From the NCBI GenBank assembly GCA_030267565.1, contig BRXU01000072.1:1-64000 (forward strand): 64,000 bases of DNA, given 5' to 3'. Source of the DNA: Pleodorina starrii (Eukaryota; Chlorophyta; Chlorophyceae; Chlamydomonadales; Volvocaceae). The position numbers and the translations under genes were made by a program. Numbering within the stretch: the stretch's first letter is position 1; each line of letters starts with the position of its first letter. Under the pieces are notes generated by a model, which had not been told where the DNA came from, made no database searches, and saw only the letters and a list, made by a program, of their open reading frames with translations. Positions 1 through 9,299 of this stretch are shown one piece after another.

Positions 1-529
1 CTCACTTGGAGGGGCCCAAGTCCACTGGACTGGCAGGGCGCACTGGGGCGGTCCGCCGTTGCAATGGCGGCGGCGTGTCGGACACCGGCCACGGCACCCA
101 AGCAAGCGGCAGATGCTGTGCATGCGTTGCACGCTAGGAACTGGGATTCAAGCTGTTGCTGATAGTGAAGCCCTACTCTCAACGCAGCCATTTCGCTCAC
201 AGTGCGCCTCGACGGAGAGCGATCCGGTGTTGCGCCCCACCAGATCTTGCCAGCGCGCGCCGGTGTGAAGTTGCGTTGCAGCAATCTTTAAATCAATAGC
301 TCCCAATCAAACCCGATGCGCCAAAGTCGCGGCTCTGTATTCAGATGCGCATGCATGCCTGGATGCCCAGGGGGCGGGACGCAAGGAATTGCTAGAGACG
401 GACCCACAGAATTCTGCGGATCAGGAGTTTTCGAAGTCCAACAAGCCCGCAATAATCCGCCAGCAGGTCGCAGGGCCGCAGCAGCAGAAGGCCTGCGGCA
501 ATATCTGCTGCAGCGCTCACTTGACATCG

Positions 530-1790
530 TTTCGTTGCTTTTGCTCTATGTATGCACGCAGGAAACGGCCTGAGCCTGTGCAAAGACGAGCAAGTTCGAC
601 CGTTGCTGCCTTTACGGCCACACCTCGGCCTGTATGTAATTGCTGAAATTCTTGAGCACATGCATACAATACTGCCCCAAGGAGTATTTTGCAATTTATG
701 CGGGCAGCGGTTGGTAGTTTATGCGGGCAGCGGTTGGTAGTTGACGATAGTTGTCGCAGGAGTTGAGAGATAGGTAGGTGCCGTAGGCGTCGGCGCGCCG
801 GTTCGGTGCGCGGCGCTGGGCGGCAGGGGCTTTGGCGGATATGGCCCACATCCGGCGGCCCCCTCCCGCCGGCCAGCTGGTGCTTCGGTGGGGAAGGTCA
901 GGGTCGGTGTGCTTGTGGCGGGATAAAAAGAAAATACCGGTACCGCAGTGGAGAAGGAGACGGCGTTAGCGAACGGACGGTGGGATGTTCATCTGCGTGT
1001 GGCTGCGCGCCGGACTCGCTCCGTCGCGCGCTTCCTGCCTGGCGCAGCCCAAGAGAGACGGCGTGTCTTTCCTGTTCTGAGCTGACCGGCGCGTCTTTGC
1101 CTTTGTTTCGTCCTGGCGGCAAAATACGCCTTGTTATGCGGGTGCGTTATTTATGCGGGTGCGTTAGGCGGAATATTGCGGTGGCCAGGCGAGGATAGAT
1201 AGATTCGGCTCGAAAATTCTTTGGGCAGGAACGCCTGCAAACTTGCAAGACACAGCTGGAGGCCACAATACCTGCATGGTTTGACCTATACAAGTTGCTT
1301 AGCTCCGTGCATACAGCAGTAAACGGCCTGGGCCTGCGCAATGGCGATCAGGTTATTAGGCCGCTGGGATCCAGTGGCAGTTGCTGCTCTCACTGCCCAC
1401 ACCAAGGCCAACGAAAGAAGGATGGAATCCTTGCAGACATGAATGAATTACACTGCCCCAGGGATGGAAATGCTGTGTGGTACGTAGGATGAGTGTTCGG
1501 CGGACTGGCGAGGGCCCGGCTCGGACATTGCTGGGCAAAGAACGAAGTCAGGGCCCCAGCTGGAAACGTGCAAGCAACGCCGTGGGTGACGGGCGCAATG
1601 ACTGCAGGGCTCACACTACATAGTCAACCTGTGCCCCTTGCAGACAGAAAACGGCCTTTGCCTGCGCAACGGCAAGCAACGTAGATAGGCCGCAAAGCGC
1701 CACGCAGCGGCAGTTCGTTGCTGCTCTCACGCACTGCCCGCACCTCGGCCACGCACCAAACGCAGGAATTCCTTCCACATGAATGTAACC
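530..1790. repeat. Degenerate ~320-bp tandem repeats, unit 1 copy
   Basis: Landmarks such as 'ttttgctctatgtatgcac...gaaacggcctgagcctg' recur at about 538, 1,300 and 1,632, each followed by a 'tggaatccttgcagacatgaat'-like and a 'ctgccccaagg'-like segment. No continuous coding frame runs through the repeats; the short open frames differ between copies. The array is interrupted by a MITE-like insertion at 684-1,127. Confidence 0.65.
684..1127. mobile_element. Small MITE-like insertion
   Basis: The segment is absent from the homologous position in unit 2 (near 25,920). It opens with GTATTTTGC (684-692) and closes with the exact inverse GCAAAATAC (1,119-1,127). A directly repeated 'tttatgcgggcagcggttggtag' motif lies just inside the left end and a 'ttatgcgggtgcg' repeat just outside the right end. 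There is no transposase-like frame. Target-site duplication was not resolved, so the exact ends may be off by some bases. Confidence 0.45.
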
Positions 1791-1870
1791 CACTTCTTTT
1801 GTCTCTATAGGATGATAGGATTTGCCTCAGGTTTAGACTATCGGCAGCCCGGCTTCCCCTTGGAAGTGCC

Positions 1871-2072
1871 TGCCCTACTTACCTCAGCTGAGGTAGGTAG
1901 GGCACCGACTGAGTTTGTGACCGCAAGATTATCACAGGTTCGATCCCGGCCTTTGCAGAAGGCAGGGTGACCCATGGGGGCCCTGGTGTGGGACGAAGCA
2001 GGTGATCGCATGCATGCATGGCTCATTAGCCATGCGATCACCTGTTCGTCCCACACGCACCAGGACCCCCAT
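1871..2072 (+). mobile_element. tRNA-derived SINE-like element with hairpin tail
   Basis: A pol III B-box sequence GGTTCGATCCC lies at 1,937-1,947. It follows a tRNA D-arm-like stretch (acctcagctgaggtaggtag) and an anticodon-arm-like region, and short cctgcc/ggcagg segments could pair as an acceptor stem. Just downstream is a long hairpin (1,974-2,072) with arms of roughly 40 nt around a 'ctcatta'-type loop. Inside the head is a near-perfect palindrome at 1,871-1,904 that has disturbed the tRNA fold, so this is a tRNA relic and not a functional tRNA. A second copy is at 26,650-26,829. Confidence 0.5.
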
Positions 2073-2129
2073 TTCCACCAGCGCACGCAGCAGGGGCCCT
2101 ATCCCCTGCACTGTTAGAACTCAGCACGG

Positions 2130-2976
2130 TTGAATGTTCAACAATGATGTGTCGTTGTGTCCTGGCATGCCTGGGAAGAATGCGTGCGGGTACCCAGATG
2201 TGGTCCGAGTGAGACGGAGCCCACGCAGGCACGGAGGGGTGGGAAAAGCAACCCATCAAAGTAAAAAATGCGGTCACCGCGGGAGTGGTCTGCGTGTACA
2301 CGCCGAAGAGGCATCAGTCTGTTCCATTGCTTATCACACGCTACGTAGGGCTTACGGTCCAGCGTAAACTATCCTTTTCCTTTATTTTTCGGGGCGTCCC
2401 AGCGGTAGGTGCGCTGGGACAGGCTGGTTGGCAGTGACAACTTAAATGTGTACACGTGCTCTCTATAAATGCGCACTTGAATAGTAAAAGAGCAGACTTA
2501 TCAAACAATACAATGGATTATTTCTGGTAAGATAGGATCCTTATGAACCAAGCATTAATGAACACATCCCCTTTTATTATGCTGCTGGTTGTGGGTTTTA
2601 ACAAACCATTATTGTTGATTATAATCAATTAGTATACGAATGTTACACTCAACACCAGAGGAAAGTGCGTGTACTTCACTAAAGTTCACCTTCTTCGGAG
2701 AATCAGCAGAATAAGAGATCAAGGAAGGTGTCTTTAACTGAAGTAATAAGGAATAAAGTACGGGAAAGTACTTGAATAAAGTACACGCACACCCACTTTA
2801 TTGTTGTGTATGTGTAACCCTACTTGACTGAGATAAGCGTTATAGATATACAGGATTTTGAAAAATATTTTTTTCCAAGACTCGTTGTTTGAAAAGTGCA
2901 AGCTAGTAAAAGTGGAGTCTCTTGCATACTGGTCGTGGGTTTTAACAATGTAACAATGTAAGTAAGACCACAACCA
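2130..2976. other. AT-rich non-coding spacer
   Basis: There is no gene here. The stretch is AT-rich spacer shared with 27,130-27,700 and, more weakly, with 60,020-60,480. Recognisable landmarks are a 'gagcagacttatcaaa' segment, 'ggttgtgggttttaac' at about 2,588 and about 2,932, and 'cactaaagttcacc' at about 2,680. Confidence 0.55.
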
Positions 2977-4363
2977 AAGGTGAGCCGCCACCAGAGTTCA
3001 ACGGATATCCAGCTTCGAAGTGCGTATGCACGGCCTTGTGGGCGCAATGTCCAGGCAATATGGGTTTCCGGGAATCCCCGATACCAGGCCTACCCAACGC
3101 GAAGGTCAGGCTGGCCGGAGAGGTCGTAATCCCGTACTCCCGGGGGTGGGTAATGGTCAGCAATCCATTAATCCTGACCGGTCCTTCGTTGCAGGGTCTT
3201 AATCCTTATCCTGACCTGTTTTGGTGGGGTCCTAATCCTAATCCTGACGGCTACACGGATCCTAATCCTAATCCTCGCCGGTCAAGGGCAAGCCTTCGGC
3301 ATATTGGCTCGTCTTCGGTGTAATAATTTCTCATGGAAAATGTAATATTATCCAATTAACATATGTAAAGCTTTAGGTGAGCGGCTGGCGGTTGGGAACC
3401 GGTGAGCCAGCGGCTCGCCAGGGCTCATCAGGGTCCTAGTTCTAATCCTTAGGTCGTCGGTCCGGGCAGGTCCGGTGTTCTAATCCAATCTTCCTGACTG
3501 GTACCTGACCCTTATTTCATCTTTGCAACCCTCCTGGCCACCAAACCAATTGACCGTCAAGAACCGAAGACTGTGTGCACTGTCCGATCCCCTGAAACGA
3601 CTGGATATAAACACATGTTAACGTATTAAATCATAAAAAATTGTGGTAGATAAAAATCCGATACAGATTTAAATTCCATCTACTGGGAATAGTCGCCGTG
3701 AGTTTGAAGCTGTAAATTCCATCTACTGGGAATAGTCGTCCTGAGTTTGAAGCTGGAAAATATTATATGAAATCAGGATGGAGCATATTAAGCTTCGTAA
3801 TCAACGGAGTTTATTATATTGGAAAGGTTGGAAGAGGTCGTGCAGCGATGGCGTCATGGCATTATGAGCGAGCGCAGCTGTGCCTCAGCGGCAGGTGATA
3901 TTCAGCCCATACTAAGCTAAATATGCATGTGTTCTCGGGTGCAAATGGTCGGCGTTGTCGACCGCGCTTGCGGAAGACCGTACCGTGGAAGTTTGGAAGC
4001 CCTGCCCTCCTCAACCGACACTGGACCCGTCACCTGGCACATGGCTGCGGCGCTGCCGTCAACATCCGGTGGTGCGGGCTCATTTGAGGAATGTCATAAC
4101 CATGGAGCAGTGTCGCATATACATCGCGGGCAGGAGATCCATGCCTGCGGACGCCAAAAACTTGGACGTCCATTATTCCTGAGCCCTGGCCGGCCACGTC
4201 TTTTATCCATCATAGCTATATGCCGCTGTCGTGGTTCTTGGACCACTTGCATTCGCCTCTATTCAGAGGCTCTAAAACCTTCGCCCGCAGCCCTGGCAGA
4301 TTCGGAGCTAATTGAGCTAAATATGACGTCAGACTCTGGTTTTCAGTCAACTTAGGGCGGCTT
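2977..4363. mobile_element. 1,387-bp insertion with 5-bp target duplication
   Basis: Unit 2 has the uninterrupted sequence 'ccacaaccacgtacac' near 27,700. In unit 1 the same site is split, with AACCA at 2,972-2,976 and again at 4,364-4,368, so the duplication is 5 bp. Short inverted ends are present (AGCCGCC at the left, GGCGGCT at the right). Inside are 'cctaatcctaatcc'-like repeats (3,190-3,300) and a ~43-bp direct repeat pair beginning 'aaattccatctactgggaat' (about 3,671-3,756). No transposase is recognised. An open frame at 3,927-4,355 has no recognisable similarity, so it is not called as a gene. It is probably a non-autonomous DNA transposon. Confidence 0.6.
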
Positions 4364-4649
4364 AACCACGTACACAGTATAACAATACTTTGGGGGGCCC
4401 CCGTTCGTTGCACTTAGAATCCCATACCACGTTGTTAATCAAAAGTGTACGTACAGAGCAGTTTCAAGGATTTATCACGCACATGCATAGCTTGCCACTT
4501 CACTAAACGAATATGAATGTATTCACGATGTCAACTGCTTATGGTGCATACCGTTATTAAAACATAGAAGTAAAATTCTTTGGTTTGGTTTGTTTCATTC
4601 TCATGGAAACCATCAGTTCTCTGCTGCAACCAAAACTATCCCAACCCAT

Positions 4650-4687
<38 letters not shown>

Positions 4688-6000
4688 ATAAAACCCTAAA
4701 ACTATATGTAAATATGTTACCATATTAAACCATAAAATAATTTATAAAATAATATATACATATATATTTTGGTATAATAGGGAAACATCGCTGGTTCTAA
4801 AGTTTTAAATTTCTTGAATTTGTCGGCGGTTGGTTACTTCATCCCGCCAGGAATTCGGTTAGCCATTCACCCTTTGACTATCCATACGTATGTATGTTTG
4901 GGAGTTTGTGTGTTTGGCAGCAGCAACAAGCGTGCTTGGCGTGGGAAGGCGGTTGCTGTATAGGGAGGGCGGTGGAGATACCCTTACAAATCCGGTAAGA
5001 TACCGGTAAGTGCAGCAGTAGTGGCGGATTTCTGGGGACGATTGACTGCTTTCGTGGCGCAGGAAAAAACTAGCGTTGTATCCAACGCCAACCGGCCGTC
5101 AGGCTTCATCCGAACACCGGGTCAGACGGACTTCGACTGAACGCAGTCAAGGTTATTACGCACCGTTGCTCCGAACCCAAGGCTCTGAGCTTGCGCGCCA
5201 TCTGTGGACCCTCCCACCAGGGTGGCTATCTTCAGATATGAATATATATTCGGGAAATGTTTTTTGAAATGTGAAGATAATTTTGCCGTCCAAAGGGTTG
5301 AAGGTTTAGATAGTCCGACCTCACAGGTGGGCATGATGTCGCCGGGGGCCGTGTGTAGCCGGAAAAATCCCCTCCTAGACAGGTCCTGACAGATATTCTC
5401 AGCGCTTCTGAGCCAGGAGTATCTCTGGCCGTAGGTACTCAAAATAGCATAGCCACCCTGCCTCCCACCCTCCCAGAAAAGAAGTTGGGTGGTCAATGCA
5501 ACTAGCTCCGGAAAACATTTTGGAGCGAGAACCTTGCCCCTTCATCGAACGAACTGCCAAACAGCGCGCGGCCTCCCTTGTAAGTCATCAAAAAAACCTA
5601 TTGCCTTCTCAGCACCCCAACCTCACCCCTCCAGCAAAACTGTCAATCGGCACGCGCGCACACATTGCACCGCTGTCGTCTCCCCCTAGGTCCACTGAAG
5701 AATGTATCGTCCACATGTCTAAGCGCCACAACCCGATATATACGCACTGACGTGTCGAGTCCTCAGAATCCCTTCTGCAAAGTCTAAGTGGCCCCAACCC
5801 TGTATGGTACGACCTCCCCTGCCGTCGGCCCCTCGTCTAGTGCCAGTCGTCCTTGCTCCAGTCGAACCAAGGAAAGTGCTGCTGCAGCAAGGCATGCACG
5901 GACGCACGCTCGTGGAAAGCTGCGACAGCGGCGGCCCGAACACTGCAGAGCTCAACAGGCTTCGCAGTGTTGGCCTCGCACGGCCGCCGGAGCGAGCCAG
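4364..6000. other. Non-coding spacer after the 1,387-bp insertion
   Basis: AT-rich spacer continues to about 4,900 and matches 27,700-28,020. A (TA)n microsatellite lies at about 4,656-4,683. From about 5,200 to 6,000 the sequence matches 29,260-30,100 ('gggtggctat', 'ctcacaggtgggcatgat', 'aaaatcccctcct'). Short open frames are not conserved between the two copies. No gene is seen. Confidence 0.5.
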
Positions 6001-6272
6001 CTGCTAGTGCAGGAGGCCGGCAAGCGGAGGAGCAGCGCCAGGGTGTAGCACGGCGGCCACGTGCGTGCCGCTGGGGGTGCTGCTGCTGCTGCATATATGT
6101 GCGCCAGCTGCGCCAAGGTCGCGTTGAACACCGCCTGCTGCGCGCGCCTGCTCTGCGTGCACCTGTGCTGCCGCCCTACCGCCACCGGCTGTGCTGGCGG
6201 CGGGGGTGCCGGCTGCACCGCCGCCCGCCTGCCCCTGCTGTGGTGCATGCAGCCACAACTCCGCGTGTTTGG

Positions 6273-7058
6273 TCATCCGCATCTCAGCAATATGCGAGGG
6301 CCCGTCCGGCTGTGCCTGCGTGCCGGTTGAACATCTGGACGTACGGTGGTTATCATTCCAACCTTGCCCATGGTCAGCCGGTCCCGGTGGGTCCGGCGCA
6401 TGGCGCTGAAGCAGCGCTCGACACCATCCAGCAGCGTGCGTAAGGGACTCAGCAGCACCGCCAGGGCCAGATGGCTGAGCTTCCTGAACTCCTCGGGCTG
6501 CGTGTCCCAGAAGTCGCGCACACCCTGCAAGCTGTTCCGCCCCCATCCGCATACTCCACCGACCAGCATCTCCTCAAGAGCGGCCGTCTCCTCCGCCTCT
6601 TTCGTTCGTGGGATCAAACAGCCTACTGCGCTTCTTGAGGATGCGCATGCATGCCCTGAGGGAAGGGGTACGACGGAGAGGAAGAGACGAGGGTGGAGCG
6701 AAACGAAAGGCAAGGTGTGAACCACGATCTAGCAGATAAATGCCCACGAAGCGTAAGGCAACCCAACCAGAAAACACATCCAAGCAAGAAAGTAACCAAT
6801 ACAGTTTGCAACGCGTGAGCCTGTGACGCTGCTACCCGCCTCGCGGAGGTCGGACGCCGCTGCGGCCTCGGCGGGAAACGCCTCGCTCGGCACGCGTTGC
6901 CACATCCGCCGCGCGCGCCTGGATGAAGGCATCCCGGTCGGCCTTGCTGATCCTCTCGCGCCTTGGGTTTGGCCTTTTCGGGCGGGATAATGAACATGCA
7001 GTGCGTGGATGCACTCCTTCGCCATCCGCTTGCTTGTTTCTTTCACGATACTTGCCAT
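6273..7058 (-). pseudogene. hAT-family transposase remnant (C-terminal part), unit 1
   Basis: On the minus strand the frame at about 6,520-6,380 encodes a stretch resembling the hAT C-terminal dimerisation region: 'FWDTQPEEFRKLSHLALA', then 'VERCFSAMRR' followed by 'RLTMGKVGMI'. This fits the hAT signature of an ERxFS motif followed by a basic helix and a leucine/methionine-rich segment. Upstream, at 7,058-6,850, a reading frame starts MASIVKET and contains 'KECIHALHV', which aligns with 'KECIHCMFI' in the unit 2 copy once a 4-nt insertion is allowed for. The central catalytic region present in unit 2 (about 31,240-32,230) is missing here. The element is therefore internally deleted and frameshifted, and can only be a relic. 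Confidence 0.6.
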
Positions 7059-7224
7059 AGCTGTTTAAGTGGCTCCTGCCTGCGCCTGTGCAGCGATATG
7101 CAGCAATGTTGAGCTGGTTTGTACGTATCTCTCGTCAAGGCAACCGCTCCAAGACCGGCTCGTCCGTATTAATACGCCCCTAAAATAAGCCTGGCAGCGT
7201 AATGGGCCTCCGGGAGGCGTAACG

Positions 7225-7285
7225 GGCGTATCAGTATAAAGACGCCAGAGTACGCACGCATTTCGAGGCGTACTCTGGCGCGCGT
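7225..7285. repeat. Imperfect hairpin near the decayed hAT element
   Basis: The segment 'gacgccagagtacgc' at about 7,231 is followed, after a short loop, by 'gcgtactctggcgcgcgtc'. Only the right arm is recognisable in unit 2 (about 32,672-32,690). It may be an end of the hAT element. Confidence 0.4.
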
Positions 7286-7551
7286 CTTAATACTAGTACT
7301 ACTTATTACGGTGCCAACGCTGATGCATGCCAAGTGCGTGATGATTACCAGTACCTACCCGTTACGTTTATTAATTGCAGATCGATTATAGCCAATTTAC
7401 ATGACACGTTACGTTTACTCACGTTTTGATGTAAAGTGACAGGTCAAAACGGAGCCCAGTTTACATGGGCCGCTTTGGGGACGTTATGTCCGTTGGCGCG
7501 AGGTCCGTACAAACAATGTTTTAGGCGGTAAAGTCGAACCTTCTGTGTCAT

Positions 7552-8684
7552 ATGACTCCAACACTATTTCAAAGCTTCAGGGAGAAGCTTGTGAGCGCAA
7601 TTCGCCATCCCATCATGGCATCTGACGCTGTGCGCGCCGTTCTCGCAACCGCGTTGGCAGCGGCGGTTGACGAGTTTTGTGAGCTGGTGCGAGCTGGTGC
7701 CGGCGGAGATAACCATGCCCGCCGGCCAGGCGGAGCTGCAGCAGGTAAAGAGCCCTGCAGTTAGCCGTGTGTGCTGCCTTTGCGTATTCGTCTTCGTCCT
7801 TTGACCTCGCTGTGTCGCTGATTTGACCCACATGCCAGGTGATGGAGGGTTTCGAGCGCATGGCGTTCATGCCCTTCTGCATGGGCGCCATGGACGGGAC
7901 CTTCATGGCAATCAAGAAGCCGTTCGAGTGGGGCGACACGTACGTCAACTACAAGCGCTACCCGTCCATCCTGATACTGGCTGTCGTGGACTCCAACGGC
8001 CGCTTTATGAGCGTCTCCACTGGCCACCCCGGCTCCGTCGGCGATGCCTATGCCTACGGCAACAGTGACCTGCGCAAGCGCATAGAGGAGGACGGGCTGC
8101 ACGACCAGGTCGTGGGTGAGCTGGGCGGCGTCGCCATCAAGCCCTTTCTGGTTGCTGACAGCGCCTTTGGGCTGACACCGCGTGTGATGAAGACCTACGA
8201 CTACGCACGCCTCACTCCGGAGCAGTTTGCCTTCAACTACTCCGTTATCCGCACGCGCCGCATCGTGGAGAATGCCTTCGGGCAGCTGAAGGGCCGCTTT
8301 CCGGTCATCTCGAAGAGCCACCTCCGCGATCCGGTCTTTGCAGGGAAGGTTTCCCTGGTGGCGGCCGCGCTGCACAACTACGCCAAGCGGCTTAACCAGC
8401 CGTACGATGAGGCGTGGGCCAGGAATGCGGGCGACGACGGCGCCCCTCCGGGGGGGGAGCGCCACGCGGCGCGCCGAAACCCGCTTCTGCAAGGCGGAGG
8501 GAGGAGGGGTTTCATTCAAAGAGGGGGGAGGGGTAGCAAGTCGGTGTGCGCCGACAGGAGAGGGTATGCAGCTGTTGGTCAAATAGCCTACAGGACAGCC
8601 CGAGACCAGTTGGGCAGAGACATCCACATCGCCCATACCTACCTTGCGTGCGTTCTCCTGCTCCTCAAGGTCATCGTCGCTTAG
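7552..8684 (+). pseudogene. PIF/Harbinger DDE transposase (HARBI1-like), frameshifted
   Basis: This would encode the DDE endonuclease that cuts and pastes the surrounding element. The main exon (from 7,839) contains the DDE_Tnp_4 signature in order: 'MGAMDGTF' (first Asp), 'LVADSAFG' (second Asp) and 'RRIVENAFGQLKGRF' (catalytic Glu). The expected upstream exon ends at 7,744 with a GTAAAG donor, and the acceptor lies before 7,839. It reads 'MPAGQAELQQ', joining in phase to 'VMEGFERMAF', the usual P-x-E-x-GF block before the first Asp. The ATG at 7,552 opens a frame that reaches 'DEFCELV'. There an exact 10-bp tandem duplication (gagctggtgc, 7,681-7,700) shifts the frame by +1, so the two halves no longer join. 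The C-terminal tail after about 8,440 (G- and R-rich) is probably readthrough into an intron of the opposite gene. Confidence 0.8.
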
Positions 8685-8999
8685 CTCCAGGTCCTCCGAC
8701 GCGCTGAGGTTGGCCTCATCGCGCGCGAGCTCCTCGTCGGAATAGGCGGAGCCCTCTGTCGCTGTCTCCTCGCGCTCGGGGTTTGCATAAGGGTTATTGT
8801 AATATTGTGTGGCGTCTGCGAGCTGCTGCGACCGCGGCCGGCCCTGCGCGGCGTCGCCAATGCTTCCGGTGGCTTGGCCCGACCGACCGCCGGACTGTTT
8901 TCCGGGAGCCTTAAGCCCGGACACATGCCTAGGTTGCATATAATGCATAGGGGCGGTGCCCTGCTGCCGCTGCGCTTGCGCGGAGTTGCTTTTGGTCAT
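8643..8999 (-). CDS. PIF/Harbinger second protein, first exon only
   Basis: On the minus strand an ATG at 8,999 opens 119 codons ending in a good donor (AAG|GTAGGT at 8,643). The product starts MTKSNSAQ, is rich in Gln, Ser and Gly, then has an acidic stretch ('YSDEELARDEANLSASEDLE', continuing with an SDDD run). Harbinger elements usually carry a second gene for a Myb/SANT-like DNA-binding partner of the transposase. The position and opposite orientation fit that role, but the DNA-binding part is not visible. Downstream on this strand lies only about 200 bp before the antisense of the transposase, so later exons were probably lost. The longer antisense open frame reaching 7,761 is a shadow of the transposase. 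Confidence 0.5.
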
Positions 9000-9299
9000 G
9001 TTCTAAATTTGACGAGAAGTTCGCGAAGAGAACTCGGTGCAGGTCAATGAGCGCCTAATATAACAAGTATATGAGTTAAGTGAACGATTGCTTTAAAAAG
9101 ATTTTAAATACATGCAGAAATGAGGTTGTGGTGGCTATAACGGGGCGAGGGGTCAACGTTTGGTCAATTACACCCCCCCCCTGGGGTCACGTTAGACTTT
9201 ATGGCCACGTAAAGTGTAACGTACCCGTTACCCCATGCGAACTGACCACGTTTCCTGTAAAGTGATAACGTAACGTGTCATGTAAATCCACTATTAAGT

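Larger units (their letters stand above)
7389..9293. mobile_element. PIF/Harbinger transposon, 1,905 bp, with TTA target duplication
   Basis: The element is flanked by TTA at 7,386-7,388 and 9,294-9,296, the 3-bp TWA target duplication expected for PIF/Harbinger. It begins with TAG and ends with CTA. Its terminal inverted repeats share ATTTACATGACACGTTACG. Unit 2 has the empty site 'gatcgactattaag' at about 32,770. Inside are a DDE transposase gene on the plus strand and a second gene exon on the minus strand. Autonomy looks lost: the transposase has a frameshifting duplication and the second gene has no visible continuation. Confidence 0.85.

Noticed and set aside
1871..1968. A functional tRNA gene
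   Set aside because: The tRNA-like region is disturbed by an inserted palindrome and lacks a clean cloverleaf. The second copy has a mutated B-box.
3927..4355. A 142-codon gene in the 1,387-bp insertion
   Set aside because: No recognisable motif, several alternative overlapping frames of similar length, and it is absent from the other units.
5122..5496. Open frames in the spacer at 5.1-5.5 kb and 29.2-29.6 kb
   Set aside because: The sequence is shared between units but the frames are not. Differences include indels that are not multiples of three.
7761..8642. Long minus-strand open frame continuing from the Harbinger accessory exon
   Set aside because: It is exactly antisense to the transposase DDE exon and loses coding character after the donor at 8,643.
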